A stretch of DNA of 64,000 bases. Origin: Liolophura sinensis. Its lineage: Eukaryota; Mollusca; Polyplacophora; Chitonida; Chitonidae. This document shows, piece by piece, positions 25,401 to 53,500 of this stretch. The translations under genes and the position numbers were made by a program. The stretch is from contig NC_088300.1 in the NCBI RefSeq assembly GCF_032854445.1, positions 15,903,191 to 15,967,190 of the forward strand. The letters run 5' to 3'. Position 1 is the first letter of the stretch. The number at the start of each line of letters is the position of its first letter. The notes below the pieces were generated by a model that ran no database searches, had not been told where the DNA came from, and worked only from the letters and a program-made list of their open reading frames with translations.

Positions 25401-27583
25401 ATCCTGGCTCTGTGTAATACTGTAAAATAAGACACTGAACTAATAGTTCAAAAACAACATGTCATATACCATTCATTATAGAAAAGCAGCATTTTTTCAT
25501 ATTTTAATCATTTAGTATGACAGTAGCTACATCTTCCTGTGTCCTTGAGCCGTGTGTGTCAGCTGCTATTCTTTATCTGACCAAGCCTATGGTTAAACAG
25601 GTAAAATGGGTACTTCCTTGTATGACTCAGCCTTAATCAAGGTGCTCAAAACACAGTACAATTCTCTCTCATATTTAAGCAAAATCTGCACCTAGTGCCA
25701 GCAATCCAAAAGAATATTTTTTCAAAACTGTGCAAGTGCCAGAAATTAATACCTGTACTAAGCCAATGACACTTCACACTCAGATTTCCACATTTCAAAC
25801 AATTAAGGTTTCCTGGATAGAATCCTACATCAAAATTTAATGGGATACCAAGCCAAATCCACTTGCGTTTCCATGGCAAAGCGAAAGGCTTAAGTAATGC
25901 TGATCGACTTTTTTCCATATGGAGGCATGTATATCACTTTGCCTGAAGCACTAAAGAGGTGGGGAACACAAATTAATTGGCCAAATATACAGGTAATTGA
26001 CATATGTAAAACAAATGCAACTGGCCTCACACGGTCGCCATACATTTGTTACATGAATGTACAGTATAAAATCTATGCATATTACTAGGCATTCATCAAT
26101 GGCTGATGCACCTGCCCCATTATAATGCCAAGGACGTCATAAAATTTATGCATGACAATCCACTGTCTTCCTAAATTATATGTCGTCCTTGGCATCCAAA
26201 CTGGGACTACTACATCACCAGCTGCGAAATGAATTTATTTCAAATCAAGACTCAATGTGAGACTCAAGGACAAGCTCTATGAAAGGTCCAAATCACAACA
26301 GAAATAACACATCATTTTCTTCTGTGACTCTTCAGTACTGGTATACTACCTAGCTGTTTATGAGCGCATGTACACATGTATATGTACACTGATAACTGTG
26401 AGCTAATAAATGCAAGAACACGAGAATTCATAGTTTTGGACCATTTTGTTATAGGCAGAAGGGAGGTTTACAAGTTCCCCATTGGATAAACCATATACAA
26501 ATTTTAAATCCAAAGAATCCTTTCGACATTAACATTCGCCACATATTATTGTTCAGACACCATTTTGTACGCTTCTGCTTAAACTACACTGTATGTCCGA
26601 CATAATCATGCAAACATTAATTACTTTATGTACAGCTCTGAAAGAGCATATCAGATCTACTGCCTTTAGAGCCTACATCTGTGTAGGCATACTTTCTGAT
26701 ACTATTTAGTCAGAGACCTAAACTAGTGTAGTACAACTACATTAACTGTTCAAATTCCGCAGAGAAATAAAGACTAGAAACATTATTATAATATTTAACC
26801 ATCTGTTATGTTATATAAGTTTGCACTGCCTGAATAAAAGAAAAAAAAAAGACTGATGGGCCATGATATTATACAAAATAACAAGGCCTATACATATCAC
26901 TTTATGTTAATACCCCAATAATGTGTGTTATCTGCATGATTAGTAGATACAATCTGAGCACAAGCCATTGAGTACGAATTAGTAAATGTTAATGATAACA
27001 TTAAGACACCCTGTTTCCCACTCACCTGTGCAAAGAACAACAGCAGAAGGGACAGCGTCATGAACTGAATACAGACTGGGAAACAGTAGAGCAGCCAATA
27101 CAGGAAAACTTGCAACCTGTTTGCCAGCAAACAATCATTGAAATAGAAGGAGAAGAGGGTTGCACGCAGTCCAGCCCATATCAGGCAGAGGAAGAGGAAA
27201 ACAGTTTGGTAACTCAGACGCTTGTGACGGTACCACCATATCATCCATAGCTGAATGTAAATAAGTGTAAACAACAGGGAGTAGATGGTGATGTAAGTGA
27301 TGGTCAGGCTGAGCTGGACACTGGGAGATAAGGCTGGCCGTAAGGTGGGAAGGTTGCTGAGGTCGTACTGCTGCAATGCCTCGGCTCTAGGGGCATTTAT
27401 TCCAGTGGCGCTTTCGACATAGCTGATGCTTGTGATGGCAGTGACCGATTCTGTAGTTGGGGTCACAACCACCGGCCAGTCGCTGCCTCCACGACGTGAC
27501 AAGATCTCGCCTTCTATGCCTCTATGAACTACGTCCGGAAAAATCGGTGGAATGCCGTCTGGATTAATCATTGTCCATTTCAT
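13473..27583 (-). CDS. GPR137: GPR137-family seven-transmembrane protein, complete, seven coding exons
   Basis: Coding exons from 5' to 3': 27583-27026, 18186-18143, 17399-17165, 15985-15836, 15251-15120, 14622-14507 and 13671-13473. All junctions are GT-AG, phases match, and the sum is 1434 nt, giving 477 residues plus TAA. The start is the ATG at 27583; a second ATG lies 12 nt on, and the frame stays open upstream without another ATG. Residues 1-88 are a soluble N-terminus. Hydrophobic segments fall near 91-115, 126-147, 155-185 and 205-225, with three more in exons 3-5. The C-tail has [15 protein letters not shown] at 388-402, which I recognise from vertebrate GPR137B. Vertebrate members are lysosomal membrane proteins linked to Rag GTPase and mTORC1 control. 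Introns are large; intron 1 is 8.8 kb. The acceptor of exon 3 is tandemly duplicated. The gene faces IARS2 head to head. Confidence 0.95.
13945..14000 (-). repeat. tRNA-like SINE head remnant
   Basis: On the minus strand the sequence TCTGGTGGTTAGAGGTGATG resembles a tRNA A-box region with anticodon arm. It is too degraded to fold as a tRNA and lies in GPR137 intron 6. I read it as a SINE fragment. Confidence 0.4.
16150..16312. repeat. dispersed repeat, related copy at 37940-38070
   Basis: Shared blocks include GAGAAATAAT, CAGAGTTTTATGA or its variant, AGTGACACAAACA, and AAATTCCACTGAAAAA. The match to 37940-38070 is interrupted by small differences but collinear over about 130 bp. Both copies sit in introns (GPR137 intron 4 and IARS2 intron 12). 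Probably a non-autonomous transposon. Confidence 0.7.
17384..17582. repeat. 40-44 bp tandem repeat spanning the GPR137 exon 3 acceptor
   Basis: The first copy (about 17386-17429) includes the first 14 bases of GPR137 exon 3, its acceptor (AG at 17401-17400, minus strand) and upstream intron bases. Three further copies and a partial fourth follow into the intron, sharing AATGGAGTTCTGGAAAACAA and GCGCTGATGTCATGA. On the minus strand the third copy keeps an acceptor-like TTTTCCAG before the exon-like bases; the second, fourth and last have lost the AG. Divergence suggests an old duplication. Confidence 0.88.
22070..22376. repeat. 100-bp tandem repeat, about three copies
   Basis: Copies start near 22078, 22178 and 22278 and share ATAGCAAATTTAATCACACG, CCAGCTTGCCAACATAAA and GTCTTTCTCCACTCAGAACA. 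Only a few single-base differences are visible. The overlapping open frames at 22128-22494 are made of this repeat. Confidence 0.93.
23095..23185 (-). mobile_element. tRNA-derived SINE head fragment
   Basis: Read on the minus strand, TTTGATGGCCTAATGGTTAG followed by AGCATCCTCCTCGAAGTTGG looks like the 5' half of a tRNA (A-box plus anticodon arm). The B-box half is degraded, so this is a SINE fragment or tRNA pseudogene rather than a working tRNA. Confidence 0.5.
23290..23642 (+). mobile_element. tRNA-derived SINE, near full length
   Basis: The element opens with a tRNA-like head (GACATGGCTGAGTGGTCAGA as A-box region, ACAGGTTCAATACCCATC as B-box region). A body contains ATTCCCCTGCTCTCAATGTC. 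It closes with the family tail CAGCAACCTGCAGATGGTCA, then GAAACATTCTTGAATATGAT, and an A-rich (AAATA)n end. The tail is shared with the elements near 30.9, 41.9, 46.7, 51.9 and 55.6 kb. Confidence 0.75.
25260..25555. repeat. 152-bp tandem duplication
   Basis: Two direct copies start near 25262 and 25414. Shared blocks are GTAATACTGTAAAATAAG, GCAGCATTT and GTATGACAGT-GCTACAT-TTCCTGT. The copies differ by substitutions and small gaps. Confidence 0.8.
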
Positions 27584-28003
27584 TTGAACGGTTGGTGACG
27601 CAAAAATGTCACCCAGCAATTTCCCCTGCCCTTACATCTTCACAGCATCGACATTTCTCCAACTGTCAATCCGTCGGTAACCTTTGACCTGTTGATGCAT
27701 GGACGTAATAATAAATTAACATAAACGAATGACAACCCTTTTTTTCTTGGCCTATCGAAAGAGGGTCTTTTTATGAACATAAATTGCCGTACAAATAAAA
27801 AATATCAATTTAATCTAACCTTTTTTCCATTTAACATGAAATTATCGTCTGCCCACAGCAACATGGCGGCGCCCACGAAGATCGTTCACCGCGATCGTGG
27901 TGTTTCCTAAAAGTTTATTTTTTATAAATCGTCTTTTATATCCAACCAAAATATGCCTTTTTGCTGACTTAATTGCCCATTGTTTTACGCTGTTGCGCTG
28001 ACA
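27584..28003. promoter_or_regulatory. head-to-head promoter region of GPR137 and IARS2
   Basis: Only 420 bp separate the two start codons, so the genes almost certainly share a bidirectional promoter. A perfect YY1-type motif, AACATGGCGGC, lies at 27860-27870 on the IARS2 sense strand. Its ATG (27863-27865) opens a 15-codon upstream frame ending at TAA 27908-27910, which would be a uORF if transcription starts upstream of it. GC-rich bases and CpGs cluster at 27860-27900. No TATA box is obvious for either gene. Transcription starts cannot be placed from sequence alone. Confidence 0.75.
27860..27870 (+). promoter_or_regulatory. YY1-type ATGGCGGC motif
   Basis: AACATGGCGGC matches the YY1 consensus that often sits at or just after the start of TATA-less promoters, including many genes for mitochondrial proteins. 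It is 134 bp upstream of the IARS2 ATG. Confidence 0.7.
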
Positions 28004-44736
<16,733 letters not shown>

Positions 44737-45835
44737 TATGGGAGAGGTATAATCATGCAGCACAGATGTGTATACATTTTCTACAGCACAGAGCTACAGG
44801 TGTAAATCAACATTGTACAGCCCGGCTTCAGCAATAATTGTGTGTAACTGATGTGTGCAAGATGTCGACAAAGCAGGGTTGTGATAGATGAAACAGGTTT
44901 AAACACTTTGCAGTAGAGATAATGTGTGTAAATGTTCTACAGCACAGAAAAGGTGTAGACATTATGCAGTAGAGATGTGTGTAAATGTTCTACAGCACAG
45001 AAAAGGTGTAGACATTATGCAGTAGAGATGTGTGTAAATGTTCTACAGCACAGAAAGTGTGTAGACATTATGCAGTAGAGATGTGTGTAAATGTTCCACA
45101 GCACAGAAAAGGTGTAAACATTATGCAGTAGAGATGTGTGTAAATGTTCTACAGCACAGAAAAGGTGTAGACATTATGCAGTAGAGATGTGTGTAAATGT
45201 TCTACAGCACAGAAAAGGTGTAGACATTATGCAGTAGAGATGTGTATAAATGTTCCACAGCACAGAAAAGGTGTAAACATTATGCAGTAGAGATGTGTGT
45301 AAATGTTCTACAGCACAGAAAAGGTGTAAACATTATGCAGTAGAGATGTGTGTAAATGTTCTACAGCACAGAAATGGTGTAGACATTATGCAGTAGAGAT
45401 ATGTAAATGTTCCACAGCACAGAAAAGGTGTAGACGTTCTACTGTAAATGTTCTACAGCACAGAAAAGGTGTAGACACTATGCAGCCCTTCATAAGGAAT
45501 AAGTGTGTGATCAGAGTGTGGCAGTTATCACCAAGGTAGGGTTTTAGGAGAGAGGTGTAAACAGATGTGCAGATGTGATCAAGTCATCAAAAGAGTGTAT
45601 AATAAGTGTCATCAAGTATCTGCAAGCCATTAACGCAGTAGAAACATTGTGATAGGGAATGTGAAGAAGTGTAAGCATTACACAATCTGGCATAAGGCCA
45701 TCAACAAAGTAAGATTGTTGTCCAGAGATGTGTAGGGAACAAGTGTGCGACTGATGTCTGCAAGCCATTAATGCAGTAGAAAGATTATGGTAGGGAAAGT
45801 GGAGAACTGTAATGTACAAGACCATATTCCACTCA
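44737..45835. repeat. repeat field built from the IARS2 terminal exon
   Basis: 44810-44945 is a diverged copy of the exon end and the bases after it (CGACAAAGCAGGGTTGTGAT is shared almost exactly). About ten 53-bp units follow at 44951-45468 (AGGTGTAGACATTATGCAGT then AGAGATGTGTGTAAATGTTC). Then come at least two more exon-like fragments: 45470-45545, where one frame reads CRHYAALHKE then stop, and 45668-45715, which reads CKHYTIWHKAINK. These resemble CRRYTAQHKE of the real zinc finger. The field is probably in the IARS2 3' UTR or just past it. Confidence 0.88.
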
Positions 45836-48800
45836 TTGATATTAGTGCTATAATCCTAACAACACTATGCCCGTACACAAACTGAAGTCCTACATATTGG
45901 CTTTAACAGATATGTTGTGTTTGGGTTGGCATTGGTCTATCCTATGCGAAGCAGACCTGTCAGCAAAATATGAAACATCCAGTTTGATCTTTGTCAAAAA
46001 AAAAGTTTGTGATAAGTTATTTTATCCACATCGTATCAGTCTTTATTTATTCAGGCTAAAAACTGAAAAGAATGAATTTTATGCTTTTTGTTGCAGTAAA
46101 CTTATAAAAGTTAGAGCTGCAGTGTGTTGGAATTCGGTACTGTATGAAGGTAGTTTCATATTACAATATATATTATACCACCTTTTTATATAACTGTTGC
46201 TTTGTTGTCTTGTGTTTTTTTTTCAAGGTGGTTGTGTGCAAGATTATTTCTGGAGATTAAAAGGAGGATTTCATTGGCATAGGGGACTTCATTGGCGTAA
46301 TTAATAGCTCTTAACTGATGAGGTCACATATTTGAATATAGACACATGTCACTAGTGCATTAACTTATTGCATTTCAATTTGTCTCTAATCCTTGGAACA
46401 GATTAATAGATCTTTGAATAGACTAAACATATATATCGGTAGGACCCTATAAACACTGGATTGGCTTGTGTCAGGGCTTCACAAAACTTGCAGGTTTATC
46501 AGTCAGAACAGAACCATGCCTTGCAAACATGTGAAAATTGTGGTACCTGTAAACCCTCAGGTCAGTGCAGCACAATGACTCCGGAGTCTCTCGCCAGTGC
46601 AGTCGATGTGACTTCAAGTCAACGCCGGCTTCCTCTCTAGTGGTGTGTAGAAAGGTCTGACAGCAACCTGCAGATGGTCGTGGGTTTCCCCCAGGATCTG
46701 CTCGTTTTCCTCCCACCATAATGCTGGCCACTGTCGTATGTGTGAAATATTCTTGAGTATGGAGAGAAATACCAATCAAATAAATAGATGAAAATGCTCA
46801 GGCTGGCAGGTACCATTTAGTAGATAATGACACTGTTCTGACCAGGACAGGAGGAGACTGAATGACTAAGCTGGCTTATGTATTTTTAAGGAGAGTTGGT
46901 TTTTAATATCTTTGAACCTATGCCAACACAATATCACCAGTCTTGAAAATTGTACAAATAGGCCACATTTATAATCACAATAGGTATCAAGTTGTGTAAT
47001 ATATGATATTTTTGACATCAGTTTCTCTCTTAAATGTAAACATATACAATAAACATTTTTTTCCCTATGCAAATGTGACAGTAACATTTTACCAGATGTT
47101 GGGTATATAAAGTGTAATCTGCCTTAAAATTGTTAAAGCAATGAGAAAGGGGTTAACAATAACAACAGAGGTGAATATACCATGAACACACAATGTGACA
47201 GATGGAAGCCTCTTAAGTCTGAAGGAAAGGTGCTCCGCTCAGAATAGATGTTACTAAAAAAAAATCAGCAGAATTTGTTCTCCAGCAATTAATAATCTAA
47301 CTCCTCAACCATTTTACATATTAAAGGGTAATTCTAAAGGCAATTTATGAACCGTAGATCATAGGGGATGTTACAAGATCATTGGTTGTGACGGTCAAAT
47401 TGTCTAGGCAATTTCCTGTGAATATATTTGAAAAATAAGGCAAGCATCTGTGCATAGAAAACAGAAATCAACAACAAAAAATAACAATCTCAATTTATAC
47501 TGGAGTTTCTTACGAATTTCACAGGGATTGTATGGTAAAAAGGTTTTCAAGTAATAAATAAACTACCAATAATAAATTGATACGTACTGTTAATCCTTAA
47601 ATCTTATATCTTTAAAAATAAATTTGTGCAATACCTATTACCTCCAATGACTATACAGAGTGAAGTCCCTTGTGGTGGTATGTCGCCAATTCACAGCAGT
47701 CTGCAAACTGGTTTAAATTTGTGGCAGAGTATATCATCAGATCAATTCAGGAAAAACTAAGGCTAAATTTCTTTATTATTCCCTGTTCTAATAGTACAAA
47801 GCCACAACAATAACTAATCCCCAAATTTATTTTCATTGCTGTGATATGTTTACCCTTTTAGAATTCACACATGTGAAGGCCTCAACAATGTAAACTGCAA
47901 ACATTTTCGCATCTGCCATGAACTGGTGATGCAAACCACAAAGGGACAGCACTCCAGTGTTATGAATTTCACTATAAGTTGCATATTACCATGGCAGTAT
48001 GGTGTAAGCTTTCACAAGCACATAATTATACAGGTAGATGGATAAAAAACCTTGGTTAAGGAAGACGAGTGGTCATCAGAAACAAGCATACACAAAAGTC
48101 GTAAATAAATTTAAAAAGCCCAATTCAGAGGAGCATAAAAAGAAACGTTAGTATATCATGGAGATCAGCTTAAGAGAAAAGTTTTAGTTTCCTGAAAATT
48201 CATCTTATCAGTACCCAGCAATTTCAGTTTCACTTTCACTGAACAAATGATGTATAAAGTTATGGCTTACTCACTAGGTAACGGTACTTTAATGTGTAAC
48301 TTTCTTCACCTTCAAATGGGTCTTAGTTATTATAGCAGTTTGAAAGAAGCGAACCTCTTTCATCAAAGCAATCCAGCCCAAGCTATGTTCAGTTTTTTGC
48401 CTTGAAGTTTTATTTTTTCGAGTAAAACAATTTACAGGCATAAACAGGAAAAAAAGGGCAGATTTTCTTATTGCATGTCTATCCTCAAAATCAAAGTATT
48501 TCTATGTCTATTTACTTATTAAACTTGAATTTTAAATTATCCCTCAGAATAGTCAATGCTTTCCTGCACTCCGGCCCCTATTAAATACATGCAGGATATC
48601 AAAAACTTTACCAATTAACTGACCAACAGACAGACAGGTGTCAGTTGTCACTACTAATACTTTTGTAATCAAACCAGATATCTCAAACTGATGAGTGCAT
48701 CCTCTTGAATTGGACACATTACTTATTACACAGAAAATATTGCTGAAAATAACGTGCTTGTTCTCCATCAAGTGTACATGATACTGACATCACAAGTTAA

Positions 48801-50514
48801 ACGATGAACAAAATAAGGTACCGTACGTGATAAAAGGTCAGGCATATTCTGTATACATTTTGGTAATATCAGTTCATTACAAGGCAAAACCTGTTCAGTC
48901 TGCATTTAAGATTTAAACTTTCTTTCTTATCATAATACCCAATTATAAGAATAAATTTACTAAAAATTCTAAAAGGACATGCAGTTGTGTACAAAAAGTA
49001 ACATGTGGACTGTTTAAGATTTGCTTGTAAACAAAAGTGAAAGTTTTCCTGTTCTGTACTTAGTTTACTGTATGTACATTTGACACTTCAGTGAAGGTAT
49101 AATGGAAATTAAGATGTTTAGCATTTAACACCATATTTCCTACATAACTGCAAAACCAAACAAACAATTTTCTGGACTTTACACACAACCATGAACATTT
49201 AACTAATACTATTAACATAAATGTTAAAATAAATAATCAAATGTACACCTGATATTATTTGCTGACATGATAGGGGCTATAAATATTTATGCAATGTAAG
49301 ATTGGAAACAAGACTAGTCACTTTAACGAATGCAAATATGGACTTAAAAATCTGGATCCTATTGCAATATAATACCAGCATTGATGTAAACTTTGTCTGA
49401 CCTGTCAATCTGTGGTGGCTTCATTTCACAAGTGTCATGCCTGTCTTACATCCTGGGCTAATGTATCAGACTAATGGTACATGAGAAAAATTCTGACAAC
49501 CTGGTAAAAACATCCCTCAGTTTACACAAGCACATACCTGTCAAAAGTGTTGATACCTAAAAGTTTTCCAGATGAAGTCACCAAAAACAAATTCCAGTAT
49601 TGGGCTTATCAGAATGTACCTATAATTTTGTGATCAAGATCACCATTGTCTCAGTATTCAACACATTATAAAACACAACATGATTCCTCATCTCCAGGCT
49701 CTGTATAAATTCCAATTTCATATGAACAAAGTTTACGGCTACGAAAGCCATTAAGATTTAATTCATTACAGGACATTCACTGCAGCAACCATGTACATAC
49801 TGTCTGCGCCAAAAGCTACAGTTTAGATTTACTTTAATGAAACTGTGTCATCTCTGCTGTTAGAGTGGGTTAATGGCGTAACAGAATGTAACCCAAAGTT
49901 TGAAAAAGTTATGAAGTGACTCATTCTATAAACTTTAGGAACTTCACTGATCGATTTTGAACGGTAACATGAGCACAGACGTGACAGATAAGTTGTGAAA
50001 CGTCATTTTCGCTATTCTAAAATAACATCAAAAATTCAACTGGATCTGCTCTAACTGATGTTAAATACAGCCTCTTAAGTGGACCATGAGCTATATACTT
50101 GAGTTTTACCATAACATGTAACTCGAATGAAAAATGTGAGCGTGTGTCAAACTTCTTCCACATGATATATCAAGATAACAAAACAAAAATCATGTAACCC
50201 TGTCATTAGCTTGTGCTTTCCTCCTCAAAACATTATAACTGACATTAAATAATCATAGGATGAAACTCTAGTTCAGTCATAGCCTTTGGTTTGAGGCTAC
50301 ATACGTGATCTACGACTGGGCCATCTGAAGCGTCTCTTTTTTACATAGCTGAAAGAAAAATGCCTTTCAGTTTGTTCATTCACTCCTATGATATCTCCCA
50401 CAAAATTTCAGTCTGCTCTCCTACATGCTGCTTCACCACAAGACTGAACCAAAGGATCTCAGTCCTCCCTGTTACCTGTTCATTCATCACTCCACACACT
50501 GGACAGCGTCAGGA
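45836..50514. other. IARS2-RAB3GAP2 tail-to-tail intergenic region and 3' UTRs
   Basis: No coding exon recognised on either strand. It must hold the facing 3' UTRs of the two genes. A SINE lies at 46580-46795 and part of a dispersed repeat at about 46465-46530. The rest is AT-rich unique-looking sequence with many AATAAA and TTTATT words, so the cleavage sites cannot be chosen. Confidence 0.6.
46580..46795 (+). mobile_element. SINE body and tail
   Basis: CAGCAACCTGCAGATGGTCG, TTTTCCTCCCACCATAATGC, GAAATATTCTTGAGTATGGA and TACCAATCAAATAAATAG are in the family order. The tRNA-like head is not clear, so the left edge is approximate. Confidence 0.72.
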
Positions 50515-53500
50515 TTACAGGAGCGACTGTACCAGCTCCACCAACGAGACAGCTAGGTTGTACTCAGAGTATCCCTCAGGCAGCTGGTTGACCACATGCC
50601 CCATGAGCACGGCGGTGTTGTGGAGGGGGACATTGGGGCACCTCAGTTCTACACTCTCCTGTAATAACACAGATTCACGTTGGTTAAAAATGAATGTAAT
50701 CAAGTGAAACGTGAACTTTATGAGTTACTTGATAAATATCATTCTTCATACTTCAGTAAGGCTAGACCAACAGGTTGTTTACAAACCGAAGGTCTACACA
50801 GAGTACAATCATGCTACAGGAGCTGTGATTCACTTTCAATCTTATTGTACACTCATCTATTGTATTCTGGACATTTCCATTCATATTATGTTATCAAGAT
50901 GGGCCAAATTATTGTTCTATTTTTACTTCTTTATTTTGTGTGCTTGATAGGTGTTTGATGCCATGCTGAAGACTTTTCAATTGAATGTTCTGGCGAACAG
51001 CTTTATGGGTGGAGTAAAAACGAGCCTTTGAGAGTGTTATATGTTTATATAATTAATAATGTTAAGAAAATAACACATATTAACTATAAAAATGTCCTGG
51101 ATCAGTTTTGACAGGTTTTTGGTTGGCAGAGCAGATACGGAATGCTATTCATGTTTCTGGTTTGCACAACAATCTCTACAAACCCCATCCTTACGCTTTG
51201 TACATTCGAAATACATCATCATTATACATGTAAGAACGATGTCAAAGTAATGACTTAAGTGATTTTGAAAACATCAATCATATAAATGAATAAGTGAATT
51301 GCTGTAGGAAAAAAAAAGTTTTCAACAGCACACTTGAAATGTAGGTTCCCAAAAATAGACCATAACTGACCATGCTCTTGAGCCAGGTGGAGACGGTAGG
51401 AGAGAGACTAGCAACTTTCTCCAGTCCCCCTGGGGGGTCACAGGTGTAGATGTAATGAGCCACTCTCTGTCCTGCCACCAGCAATAACTGTGACCCCATC
51501 AGCTCATGATCGTTCACTGTCGATAACACCTGCAGAAATAAAATTACGATTCACAATATAGAGAGAAAAAGTTCATAAGAAAGCAATTTGATGCATTTTA
51601 GGTAACCAATTTAGTTTCACTTTCACATCTATAGCTGGTCAGAATCTTACTACTCAGGAGTCCAATACCTATAATTGTCAGAAATTAAAATTTGCTCTGT
51701 ATCCTGTCACAGGAACAGTGTGTTTAGAAAAAAAAAGCTGATTTAAAAATGAATAAAATCGATTTTTATTTGACTGGTGCTTTACGTTGTACTCAACAAA
51801 ATTTCACTTATAAGACGATGGCCAGTATTATGGTGGGAGGAAACTGGGCCAAGCCTGCGAAAAACCCATGATCATCCATTGGCAGATCTTCCCACGTAGA
51901 GCAGGAGAGGAAGTCAGCATGAGCTGGACTTGAACTCATGGCAAACACAATGGTGGGAGACTCCTGGGTTACTGCGCTGTACAGGTGTTCTAACCCCCTC
52001 GGACACGGAGACTACTGTTATAAGTATACTTTGTAAAAACATACCTCTTCAGCCATCTTGTCTTTGCCTTCTGAGTACAGTTCACAGACCAGGTGTTGTT
52101 TGAAGTAATCAATGTCCAGACCAAAGTCCTTAGCCAGCTCTAACACGAGAGATGACCACTTAGTGTCTAGTGTGTCATTGTCTCTCACCGACTGGGTCAA
52201 AACTCGACTCAGGAACTGAGCATTAGACAAAAGGAAAGTAAGAAATACACCTTTAATAGTAATATTATAACTGATAAAGCCCAGAACCAACATAACCTCC
52301 ATGTCACACTTTCTATAGCTCCTAGGGCAACTTGTCTTTTATTAATACATGTACATGTACTTACACTTTCTTGTAGCATGTCATAATACAAGTGCTGCCT
52401 TTACATATTAAAGCCCTAATGCAATGGTATATGCTGTTTGATTTGACCTTAAAGGGATACAGAATCAATTCTGATTGGCTGGTGTGAGAGATGGCTAAAC
52501 CTAGTCTAAGCTGAAAATAGGTATGGTACATTTATTCAAGCATGACCAAGGCTGCAGCGTTTAACACAGGAAAACCTATCTCCAGTGTCAGCCAATCAGT
52601 GTTGAATCTGTATCCTTTCAAGGATAAGTATATCAACTTGATGTTAATGCATGACTTGTTTTATAACAGACTATCATTCATAGCGTCCCACATTTCTGTT
52701 CACCAGAATGATACATCTGACTCACCTGTCGCCTTGCCAGTGATAAGGAAGAGTCCACATTTTGGTTGGGTAATAGAGGGTGAGCATGCAAATCATTGAA
52801 AAAGGCATTCTTTCCCTAAAGAAAAATTAGAAAAAAAAATTAATTCATTAACAATGGCTAATGATAGTTTTACTTCTGACATGTATGCCTAACAGGTAAA
52901 CTAACAACCTTGATACTGGATACTGTGTATATGCCAGGAAAATAAACGTTTTTACAACAAAATTGACACCTAATGTATTTTACTCAAAGTAAATCCTTAC
53001 AGTGTATGTAATGCAAAATCTTATCCCTGACTTGACAATCATTGTGTCGATTTGTAAGGAAATCAATCAGCGGATCTTTTATATAGAGGACATTCCAAAG
53101 CGTAATTTAAGCTTAATCTTCATTCCTCTGACAAATCACTCACCTTGGAATCAAACAGAGACAGAACCTTGACAGATTTGATGTTAAAGTGAAGTATGAA
53201 GTACATCAGTAATGACAAATGGTAGTGGTGTCGCACCAGGCCGTAGTTCGTGGCTCTCTGCTCTACAGAGAGTTCCACTAACGAGGCAGGGCCATGTACT
53301 TGCTGCCACAGAGGCTCGATGTTGAACACAGGTACCACGTTAGCATCACAGTTAGCCTGGAAAGGGGAGGCAACCACAACAAGGAATTCTGTTATAACTT
53401 CACATATGATACATGTTTACTGGGTTGTCATATATGATGGGAATCCCAGGCTTGCTACAAAGGGAAGTAAATCTTGCAACTCAAATTGAATGAATACAAT

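Larger units (their letters stand above)
18187..27025. other. GPR137 intron 1 (8.8 kb)
   Basis: No exon recognised on either strand. It holds a three-copy 100-bp array (22078-22375), a tRNA-like fragment (23095-23185), a SINE (23290-23642), a 152-bp tandem duplication (25260-25555) and AT-rich sequence with scattered ACATGTA words. The short open frames within it look like chance frames. Confidence 0.7.

Noticed and set aside
27619-27619. Upstream TTG as the GPR137 start
   Set aside because: A nuclear animal gene should start at ATG; the first in-frame ATG is at 27583.
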